DNA from: Megamerina dolium | Lineage: Eukaryota > Arthropoda > Insecta > Diptera > Megamerinidae | Direction: 5' to 3' | Assembly (NCBI GenBank): GCA_963854835.1 | Contig: OY978526.1 | Span: 29,253,073-29,317,072, forward strand | DNA: 64,000 nucleotides | Shown: one piece after another, positions 24,141 to 34,359 of the stretch | How the letters are laid out: each line of letters begins with the position of its first letter | How positions within the stretch are numbered: position 1 is the stretch's first letter | The notes under the pieces: generated by a model | What the model saw: only the letters and a program-made list of their open reading frames with translations | What the model was told of the DNA's origin: nothing | The model's database searches: none | Translations under genes and position numbers: made by a program

Positions 24141-25520
24141 TATACCCTGCATAATGCAATATGCATGGTATATTCATTTCGGTCAGATGTTTGTGTCCAC
24201 TTGAAGGAATCTCCGGAGATATAAACATAGATATATATTCGTGATCAGCGTCGATTAAATTTTCGATTTAACGATGTCCGTCCGTCCGTCCGTGAAGGAA
24301 TCTCCGGAGATATAGACATAGATATATATTCGTGATCAGCGTCGATTAAATTTTCGATTTAACGATGTCCGTCCGTCCGTCCGTCCGTCCGTCCGTCCGT
24401 CCGTCCGTCTGTCTGTCACCTGGCTGGTTCGCACGATAACTTGAGTAAATATTGAGCTATTTCGATGAAATTTGGCACAAGTAACCTATGATCCAAGGGT
24501 ACGGAGGGGATTGATATTGGGCATGATCGGTCAATAACCACGCCCACATCAAGCATTCAAAGCGACTAACCTCGAAATTTTCAAAATCTTTAACTTGCTA
24601 TAACTCACATAATATACCACTTGGGACAACAATATTTGGCACATAGACTTATATTATACTACTATATAACCTTGTTAAAAGTGGTTGAGCCACGCCTACT
24701 TTTTAGCGTAGCTCTCATACAAAGTGTATGTACTTCTTTTAAATTGAAACAGCTGTAACTTCGGCAATCTTGTGTCTAGAATAACTATAATTGACACTTA
24801 AATTAATATCGTATTCGGAAATAATCTGGCAGAAAATCAGTGTGCCAGGCCTACTCCTTCATGGGTCTCCCATACAAAGTCGAGGGAATTAAACTAAAAT
24901 TGTAAGCTCCATAGCTTACAAACCATTTAGCCTAGGACAACGAGATTTAAGGTATGGATTAGTATTGTACAAGCAATTAAACTCACAGGAAATGGGCGCA
25001 CCACGCCAACTGTTTATCGTAGCCCCCATACAAATTTTAAATTGAAACAGCTGTAACTTCTGCATCCTTCTGTCTAGAACAATCATAATTAACACATAGG
25101 TTAATATGGTAGTCGGAAATAATCTGGAAAAAAATCAGCGTACCACGCCCACTTCTTATTGGGGCTCCCATACAAAGTTGAGGAAATTAAACAAAAATGT
25201 TAACCACCATAACTTAGAAACTATTCAACGTAGGACACCAAATTTAAGGTGTGGAAAAATTAATTGGATTTACTAGAAAGCGGTAAGCCACGCCCACTTT
25301 TTATATAGCTCCCATACTAAGCCTCGGAATTATCTTAAAATCCTTTTACTTCGTCAAAGTCAACCATATTTCGGGTGTAAATTAGTAGTATATGCAAAAA
25401 TTGTTTCTCGAAAAGTGGAAATAAAAGAAAAGTTGGATATTCTAGTAAACTTTTTATATATAAATCTACATATGCAGGGTATAGTTTGGTCGGCCCCAGC
25501 CGACTGTAAGGAGATTTTTT
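24141..25520 (+). mobile_element. Hairpin-ended minisatellite element (Helentron/DINE-like?), copy I
   Basis: About 1.38 kb, and probably the most complete copy with 54191-55490. The left end is a hairpin, TATACCCTGCAT (24141-24152) against ATGCATGGTATA (24161-24172), 12 bp with one mismatch. It continues with a 91-bp direct duplication (from 24203 and 24294), a (CCGT)n core near 24369-24409 and two units of a ~298-bp minisatellite marked by AGCTGTAACTT (24751 and 25048) and CCACGCCCAC. The right end has TATGCAGGGTATA (inverse of the left terminus) and a GTCGGC-CCCA-GCCGAC hairpin before CTGTAAGGAGATTTTTT. No coding frame is seen. Subterminal inverted repeats, a microsatellite core, tandem repeats and a 3' hairpin next to T-runs resemble non-autonomous Helentrons; class is inferred. 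Confidence 0.8.
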
Positions 25521-26932
<1,412 letters not shown>

Positions 26933-27149
26933 AGTGTACATATGTACACCATTATCTAAGTAGTATGTATAACGTTTGTAACGCCTACCCCTATGCATGC
27001 ACTGTTATTGGAAATTAGACACAAATGAACACGACAAATGATTTACAAATTTACCAATACAATTTCACGCACACTTCAACATAAAACTCAATAAAAATGG
27101 TACCTCAAATGATTCTCATAAGCTGCAAAGAAGCACACATACTGCAAAG

Positions 27150-27151
27150 CG

Positions 27152-27188
<37 letters not shown>

Positions 27189-27194
27189 GAGAGT
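27150..27194 (+). promoter_or_regulatory. GAGA tract in the ems proximal promoter
   Basis: A GCGAGCGAGAGAGAGA... run, essentially (GA)n to 27194, ends about 73 bp upstream of the TATA box. GAGA elements bind GAGA factor (Trl) in flies and are typical of paused developmental promoters. The tract and its position are seen directly; factor binding is inferred. Confidence 0.6.
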
Positions 27195-27266
27195 ACAATA
27201 TAAAGCAGCATTAGCAATCGCCGACAACGTTGAGGTACAGCCCACTCTCTAATAAAACAGGTTTTG

Positions 27267-27274
27267 TATATAAA
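27267..27274 (+). promoter_or_regulatory. TATA box of the ems gene
   Basis: TATATAAA lies about 500 bp upstream of the start codon. A start site would be expected near 27297-27305. I see no strong Initiator match there, so the exact transcription start is uncertain. AT-rich DNA makes TATA matches common; the adjacent GAGA tract and the downstream leader support this one. Confidence 0.45.
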
Positions 27275-27407
27275 TGGCCAACATTAGCTGGTGAACTAAT
27301 TAAGAGCGTCTTGAGTAGCAACAGAGAACAACTGAGCAACCAAGTTACAGAAAAGAAAATATAAAAAAAGTTAACATTTCACAATTGTAGAGCAACATAA
27401 CGAGTCA

Positions 27408-27437
27408 ATGGTTTATTCTGCCAACGACTGCCGTTGA
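27408..27437 (+). CDS. Nine-codon upstream ORF in the ems leader
   Basis: ATG GTT TAT ... CGT TGA encodes MVYSANDCR. Its context GTCAATGG is moderately good for fly initiation. It would lie in the first part of the 5' leader, before the candidate leader intron, and could lower translation of the main frame. No conservation data are available here. Confidence 0.3.
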   Translation: MVYSANDCR

Positions 27438-27540
27438 GTGAATACGTTGGAACACGTCATTGCGCGCTGCATAAAATCACATCGAAAATAACGTGAATTT
27501 TTAAGTGATTTACGTTGTGTATAGTAGTGTTTTTAGCGAT

Positions 27541-27645
27541 GTAAGTGAGTAAAAAAAAATATCATAGAAATGTTTAGTGAACAAAACAATACAAATATCA
27601 TAGTGTAAATGTGTTTGTTTAAAAGAATACAAATTTCAATTGCAG
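27541..27645 (+). other. Candidate 5'-UTR intron of ems
   Basis: A consensus donor GTAAGTGAG begins at 27541 and a plausible acceptor TTTCAATTGCAG ends at 27645. The 105-bp length is typical of small fly introns. Removing it would delete an upstream ATG (ATGTTTAGTGAA) from the leader. Splicing is inferred from signals alone. Confidence 0.35.
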
Positions 27646-27769
27646 AATTCAAGTGAACGTACAATAAATTTCAATTAAAAAACAGATAGAGACAAATACG
27701 AAAAACTGAAAAAATTTATATTTGCATTGAACGTTTAAAGAAAAACTTTGCACATATTCATAACCCAAA

Positions 27770-29241
27770 ATGACTCCGCCGTCAAAACAAAATCAAAAGA
27801 TCGGCTTCAGCATTGAATCCATTGTTGGCAATGATGAAACAACGGCAGCTGAGAGCCAAATGTCAAATGTTGACCCAGAGGTAGGGCCTTTCTCGCCTCC
27901 ACAAACACCACCTGAAGCGCTCGACAATTCACCACATACGCAACCATTGCCTTCTAATTTACTGCCACCGCCAATTCACCCTCTGGGCATGCCATTCTCT
28001 CATATGGCTACAAATTTGAATGAACATTTTTGGTTGCAGTTCCATAACCGGCAACAGCAACAGCAACAACAGCATCCGTTAGGTGCACTACATCATAATA
28101 TCGTGCAACCTATACAGAACTCTGCCACACAGAGAGCAATTTATAATGCCGGCGCTAATGGTATATGCACCCCACCATCACCGTGTTTGTCGCCAGACGA
28201 AGACTCATTGCCGTCGACATCTCGTCACTGTAAACGCGCACGATCGTCCACACCGACTGAAATGGAGAATGAACTTAATCCCGCACAACGCTATTACCGA
28301 CCATGTACGCCACCACAATCTGTTTCACCGCAATCATCTTCTCCGCCTTCGCCGCCGGCAATGATGCCGTTTCCCTCCTGCCCCATAGCACCACACATAA
28401 GACCTGCAGCTCCTCTATACGGTGCTCCTGTTGTGATGCCCACTATGCCAACAGTTGGTCTAGTTCGACCATTCGGAATGGTGGGACCAATGCCGGGTGG
28501 CATTAATGTACGAGTATCACCGCCACCGCCACCGCCACCGCAACCGGCATTGCCTGATATTAGAGCATTGCCGCCCTACATTAATGCTCCGCCCCAGTTA
28601 CAGCCGCTTCCGGCACATCTTCTGGCTGCAGCTCAATTTCAAATGGCGGCCGCTATACAAGCGAGTCATGTACTCGGTCCACGATTCATGTCAAATCCAG
28701 GAATGCCAGCCTTAAACTTTCCGCCCAATCCATGGCTGTGTGCTAGTAATGGACCTCAATTTCGTTTTCCAGGCAGTCGTAAGTAGTTTAATAGCTAAAA
28801 GCTGATTTATGTTTTATTAGGCTATAGATTCTTTAGATTCGTTTTCTTTTTCATTTTACTTATCATACAACATAACTAACGCTTCTCCACGTATTTCCAT
28901 TATCTTTTTAAATATGTGTTATAGATTGCTTTGCATCAACATACCCCAAACCGAAGCGTATACGCACTGCCTTCCAGGCACATCAGCTGATGCGTCTCGA
29001 AAACACCTTTAGTAACACTCAATATGTAGTGGGTGCCGAACGTAAAGCACTTGCCGAAGAACTCTTGCTAAACGAGACCCAAGTAAAGGTGTGGTTTCAA
29101 AATCGACGTACCAAACAGAAACGTGAAAAAGAACAGCCGGGAGGTAGCAGTAGTGCTGGTGATAGTGATGATGAGCTCATCGATGTGTTAATGGATGATT
29201 ATCCAAGTGATGAGGAGCATGAAACCGATGAAAGCAGTTAG
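27770..29241 (+). CDS. ems: Emx-family homeobox transcription factor, empty spiracles-like; exons 27770-28778 and 28925-29241
   Basis: A nuclear homeodomain regulator; in Drosophila ems patterns the anterior head, brain, antennal segment and filzkoerper/spiracles. Exon 1 gives residues 1-336; codon 337 (C|AT, His) spans the intron; exon 2 ends at TAG 29239-29241, total 441 residues. Seen in order: eh1-like FSIESIVG (13-20, Groucho-type motif), polyglutamine 95-101, Pro/Ser-rich TPP blocks, Pro7 at 251-257, PNPWL (319-323, hexapeptide-like, before FRFPG), homeodomain 346-405 with [11 protein letters not shown] and helix 3 [18 protein letters not shown] (Gln50, Asn51), and an acidic tail [19 protein letters not shown]. 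The start context CAAAATG is the fly consensus. The oddity is helix 1, [16 protein letters not shown], which departs from the usual Emx SPSQLLKLEHAF-type sequence. The paralogue E5, or a diverged ems duplicate, is the alternative. Codon use is GC-richer than the surroundings. Confidence 0.88.
28779..28924 (+). other. ems intron (146 bp)
   Basis: The donor GTAAGTAG follows AGGCAGTC at 28778, and the acceptor TATGTGTTATAG ends at 28924. It is phase 1. Splicing joins FPGS to [17 protein letters not shown] and keeps the frame; without splicing the frame stops at TAG 28784-28786. The position just before the homeodomain fits the usual ems/Emx gene structure as I recall it. Confidence 0.9.
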
Positions 29242-30330
29242 AAGTTGTTAGTGTAAATACCTGTAGAATCTTTATAAATCAAAATACCTCGCTTTCATTG
29301 AGTTGTGTTCTCCCAAGAGGATATGTACTATGTTGTGGACATACATACGTGTGAATGCAAATTTCTACATACGTACATATGTGTTATATATGTGCATGAA
29401 TGGAGCTGAAACATTTGATTATTGTGATATATTCATAATTAATATAATAACTATAATAACACCGTTGTTGCCACTGTAGACAATGTTGTATGTATAGTAG
29501 TAGCGCTGACGCCATTGTGATGATGGATGTCCCATTAAATTTAATGAAACATACAATAATATTCTTTTGTGGATAATTTGTTGTTTGTTTTGTTTGTTTT
29601 TAACATGTAAACATATTACATACATACACTTAAGAATTATACTGAAGTTTATTATAAGCATATTGATGAATTAGTTAAAATTCATATATTTTATATATCT
29701 AACATATGTAACTCAAACAAATCTCATATATTAAGAGCCATTTACTTTAAGAGAGTGTGGCAACTCCACTTGCATATATGTAACAGCACATTTCATATTA
29801 TTTTGATTACTGAAATGAACATTATTTCAATTCAACTCATTTATATTTTCTATAAATAAGACGCTTATAAGAATTTATCATATCAAATTTGTACCATTTA
29901 GAAACGTTACGATGCCAAATATAGAATTTTTTTTTTTGAAAAAATTCAATGAATTTGTCTTCCTTTCTTTTCCCCTACATTCGCATGTAAAATAAGTAAT
30001 TATCTTTTTCATTTTTAAACTAAATATAACATAAATAAATGAATAGTCAATTTATATTAACTTGTGTTTCAAGTATTGAGAGTGGAAATGATTTAGATTT
30101 TGATTTTACCTAGAAGTTCATGAAAAATTTGTTTGCTATATAAGTCATGGGTGGATTTGAAACTCAGCGAAGCCATTGCAATCTACTCTTTAAAATCTTA
30201 TGATGAAAAGTCGCCTCCTTAACAAAATGTTACGCACCAAAGACGACTTAAAATGATGCTCGGCGAAAATTTTTCGGAGCTACTAGTGCTATATAATAGA
30301 AATATATAGGAAATTTGAGTTAATAAGCAG
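29242..30330 (+). other. ems 3' UTR and downstream non-coding DNA
   Basis: AT-rich with no coding frame of note. A canonical AATAAA at 30034-30039 is the first clear polyadenylation signal after the stop codon, implying a 3' UTR of about 0.8 kb. ATTAAA near 29533 is a weaker, earlier alternative. Confidence 0.5.
30034..30039 (+). promoter_or_regulatory. Candidate polyadenylation signal for ems
   Basis: AATAAA about 795 bp after the stop codon. The chance frequency of this hexamer in AT-rich DNA is high, so confidence is low. Confidence 0.3.
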
Positions 30331-30688
30331 TGCGTGCCGCAGATCAGTGGTTAGTGTATTGGCCTTGTGCTCTGTAGGTCGTGGTGGGTTCAATCCCCGG
30401 CTGAAGCATAACAAAATTGAAAGTATTGAAAAGATTTTTCTTTCGAACGATACCCACCTATCGGCAAGCAATTGGCAATTCTTCCAGCAGTAAGAATTTG
30501 CCATGGAAACTCATCTAAAAGAATACTTCTGTGACAAAGATCAGAAAAAGTGATGTCACAAGGGTTCTGCCGTTCGGAATCGGCTAAAAGTAGTAAGTAG
30601 GTGCCTTCTCATACTGCGCTAAATTTATAACGCACAATAGTACTGGAAGAGAAACTCATGTCCATGCCTCATTTTTGTAATAATAAAG
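30331..30688 (+). mobile_element. tRNA-derived SINE, copy 3
   Basis: It starts TGCGTGCCGCAGATCAGTGG (box A region), with GGGTTCAATCCCC (box B) at about 30387-30399. The body shares TTTCTTTCGAACGATACCCA, CAAGCAATTGGCAATTCTTC, TAAGAATTTGCCATGGAAA, GTGACAAAGATC and GGGTTCTGCCGTTCGGAATC with the 53247 copy or copy 1. The 3' end falls in CATGCCTCATTTTTGTAATAATAAAG, without the terminal AGCCC hairpin. No clear target duplication was found. It lies about 1.1 kb downstream of the ems stop codon. Confidence 0.8.
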
Positions 30689-30689
30689 G

Positions 30690-31727
30690 AAAATGAATAT
30701 AAACATTATAAAAATTTGAAAAATGATAATACAAAGTTTGGCGAAGAAGTGTCAGATATACACAAAATCAAAAGAAAACATTCTCGTGAAAGTAACAAAG
30801 AAAAAAGTAAAAAAAAAAATTGGTATAAAAAAGTCAGCATTTGACCACCACCACTTACCATATGCTATTATACTCACTGTAGTATCTGTAAAACAAATTG
30901 GAAGTAAAAGAAGTAAGACAAATTATCCATAATTCCTAAAAGAATGCTTTTGGCATTTGACCCCTAAAAATTTCTAAACTACTGTACGCATGAATTTTTG
31001 AGATTTTAATCTTCCCTGGAGCTTCAAATTATAAGATATATTAAATAAGATTGAATAAATTAATGACGAAAAATTTTTTCAAAAAAATTATGAATTATTA
31101 TTTAAACTTTTTTGACATTATTCTAAAGAAAAAATTTTAAATAAATTTTATCATTGGCGTAAATATTGTTACGTTTTTATTTTGTGAACGTTTAATTCTC
31201 CTCGAATCAACCTTGTTCGATCACTGTCGATTCTGTCCATAATAATTGCAACACTTATTTTGTACAACTATATACAGTAACATTTTATTTAATCAACTCT
31301 CTTTACAATTAACTATTTACAATAACTCTTTAATGTACTTGCAACTTTTGACTATCAATGTTTGCGCGATCACTTTCGGGATTCAATTGATTTCATTTGT
31401 CAACAACTATCCCCATCTATACTCTGTGGCAACACTCCAGTATCTTCCTATATCGTAGTCGATATTCTTCTCTTTCTTTCTCGTTGGCTTGTTCTGATTA
31501 TCGCTAATTTCTTTCAATTAGTGATGAGTAACCGACCATTGATACTCGTTACAATATTAATGGTCGTTTTCTGAACTAATCTTTAACTTTGATCACCACT
31601 AAATATATAGTTCAGTTGACGTACCTTTTAAAATGTATTGCTGTTTAAAGTGAAGCATTGACAGTTTGAATTTTTGATTTGTTTACATAAATTAAACTAC
31701 TCAATTTTTTGTTTGTTTTCTTTTTGC
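30690..31727. other. AT-rich non-coding stretch
   Basis: No gene or recognisable element. Open frames here (for example near 30723 and 31246) are lysine- or leucine-rich and carry no domain. Confidence 0.5.
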
Positions 31728-31830
31728 TTGTATGGCATTGCCAAAATTTGAAATTTTGTAGCCAATGTAAACTGCGTTCTTTTGCACGCGAATTATAAAA
31801 GAACACTCGCTTATTTGCCGAATTACATGC
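31728..31830 (+). repeat. Dispersed repeat flanking copy II (left, inverted partner at 34085)
   Basis: Shares TATGGCA...GCCAATGTAAA...CTGC(A/G)TTCTTTTG...GCGA(A/G)TT with the reverse complement of 34085-34170, and partly with 6655-6687 (GCTGCATTCTTTTGCAC) and 52945-52970 (GCCAAGGTAAAAATCCACTACA). A high-copy MITE terminus is the simplest reading. Confidence 0.5.
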
Positions 31831-32024
31831 AAAGCAACAATAAAAATAAGCGACATCGTCTATTTTAACCGAATTCAATTGAACTCGCTTATATTTTAAA
31901 CGACCTGAGTTATAGTGTTGCAAAGTAAAAAAAAAACAGCACTATTGTGAATAGACCACTGGAATGTGCTTGGGAAATTTCAATAACACGTCAAATTATT
32001 GTAAATATAAACAAAACTAAGCAC

Positions 32025-34028
32025 TCATTCATGGGTCTCCCATACAAAGTCGAGGGAATTAAACTAAAACTTTTAAGCTCCATAACTTGCAAACTATTCA
32101 GCGTAGAATAACGAGATTTTAGGTGTGGATTAGTATTGTATGAACAACTAGGCTCACAGGAAATGGACGCACCACGCCCACTGTTTATCGTAGCCACCAT
32201 ACAAATTTTAAATTGAAACAGCTGTAACTTCGGCAATCTTCTATCTAGAATAACCATAATTAACACTTAAAGTAATATCGTAGTCGGTAATAATCTGGCA
32301 GAAAATCAGTGTGCCACGCCCATTCCTTCATGCGTCTCCCATACAAAGTCGAGTGAATTAAATTAAAATTTTAAGCTAAATAACTTACAAACCATTTAGC
32401 GTAGGACAACGAGATTTAAGGTATGGATTAGTATTGTACGAGCAATTAGGCTCACTGGAAATGGGCGCACTACGCCCACTGTTTATCGTAGCCCCTGTAC
32501 AATATGAGTGAAATTCTTTTAAAGTGAAATAGCTGTAACTTCTGCATACTTCTGTCTAGAACAATTATAATTAATACTTCAGCTAATATGGTAGTCGAAA
32601 ATAATCTGACAAAAAATCAACATGCCACACCCACTTCTTAATGGGGCTTCCATATAAAATTTGGAAAATTAAAAAAAATTTATACCGCTATAACTTACGA
32701 ACTATTCAGCGTAGGACAACCAAATTTAAGGAGTGGATTGGTATTGTACGAGCAACTAGGCTCACAGAAAATGGGCGCACCATGCCCACTGTTTATCGTA
32801 GCCCCCATACAAATTTTAAATTGAAAGAGCTGTAACTTCGGCAATCTTCTGTCTAGAATAACTATAATTGACACTTAAATTAACATCGTAGTCGGCAAAA
32901 ATCTGACAGAAAATCAGTGTGCTACGCCCACTACCTCATGAGTCTCCCATACAAAGTCAAGGGAATTAAACTAAAATTTTAAGCTCCATAACTTACAAAC
33001 CATTTAGCGTAGGACAACGAGATTTAAGGTGTGGATTAGTATTGTACGAGCAACTAGGCTCACAGAAAATGGGCGCACCACGCCCACTGTTTATCGTAGC
33101 CCCCATACAAATTTCAAATTGAAACAGCTGTAACTTCGGCAATCTCCTGCCTAAAATAACCACAATTGACACTTAGATTAATATCGTAGTCCGAAATAAT
33201 CTGGCAGAAAATCAGTGTGCCACGCAAACTCCTTCAAGAATCTCCCATACAAAGTTAAGGGAATTAAACTAAAATTTTAAGCTCCATAACTTACAAACCA
33301 TTTAGCCTAGGACAACGAGATTTAAGGTATGGATTAGTATTGTACGAGCAATTAGGCTCACTGGAAATGGGTGCACCACGCCCACTGTTTATCGTAGCCC
33401 CCATACAAATTTTAAATTGAAACAGCTGTAACTTCGGCAATATTCTGTCTAGAATAACCATAATTGACACTTAAATTAATATCGTAGTCGGAAATAATCT
33501 GGCAGAAAATCAGTGTGCCACAGAACAATTATAATTAATACTTTAGCTAATATGGTAGTCGAAAATAATCTGACAAAAAATCAACATGCCACACCCACTT
33601 CTTAATGGGGCTTCCATACAAAATTTGGAAAATTAAAAAAAATTTATACCGCTATAACTTACGAACTATTCAGCGTAGGACAACCAAATTTAAGGAGTGG
33701 ATTGATATTGGAAAATTAATTAGATATACAAGAAAGAGGTAAGTCACGCCCACTTTTTATATAGCTTCTGTATAAAATCTCGGATTTATCTTAAACATTA
33801 AAACACCCTTACTAAATAATACGCCTAGGTCAACCCATTGCAACCTAGGTAGTTTAGTATTATAGGCAGAAATTATTCCTCAAAAATTGAGGTAGCCTGG
33901 TGCTTAATGTAGCTCCTATACAAAGTAGTGGAAGAAAAGGATGGATATACGAGCAAACTTTTTATATATACCTCTACATATGCAGGGTATAATTTGGTCG
34001 GCCCTAGCCGACTGTAAGGTAATTTTTT
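32025..34028 (+). mobile_element. Hairpin-ended minisatellite element, copy II, expanded array, 5'-truncated
   Basis: The 2.0-kb copy begins mid-unit at CATGGGTCTCCCATACAAAG and lacks the left hairpin and (CCGT)n core. It has about five minisatellite units of roughly 300 bp, marked by GCTGTAACTT at 32221, 32531, 32829, 33127 and 33424, against two in copies I and III. A block from about 32566 to 32712 reappears nearly identical at 33522-33710, evidence of an exchange within the array. The right end is intact: ATATGCAGGGTATA, GTCGGC-CCTA-GCCGAC, then CTGTAAGG and a T-run. No coding capacity is seen. Confidence 0.8.
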
Positions 34029-34084
34029 GTTTTTATTTCGTTTAATAATTTCACGAACAACCAAAAGGGAAATTATATGGGTGT

Positions 34085-34170
34085 TCATTTGCAACTCGCT
34101 TACAAAAGAATGCAGCTGTAGTGGATTTTTACATTGGCTTTGCCATACTTCCAGAATAAGAAGTTATTCG
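34085..34170 (-). repeat. Dispersed repeat flanking copy II (right)
   Basis: The reverse complement reads TATGGCAAAGCCAATGTAAAAATCCACTACAGCTGCATTCTTTTGTAAGCGAGTT-like sequence. It is the inverted partner of 31728-31830 and closely matches 52945-52970 over GTAAAAATCCACTACA. Confidence 0.5.
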
Positions 34171-34201
34171 AATTATCTAAATGAACAGGAACAATTTACC
34201 C

Positions 34202-34358
<157 letters not shown>

Positions 34359-34359
34359 T

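Noticed and set aside
28083..28715. Several frames overlapping ems exon 1 on both strands
   Set aside because: Shadows of the real exon, in His/Arg- or Gly-rich alternative frames.
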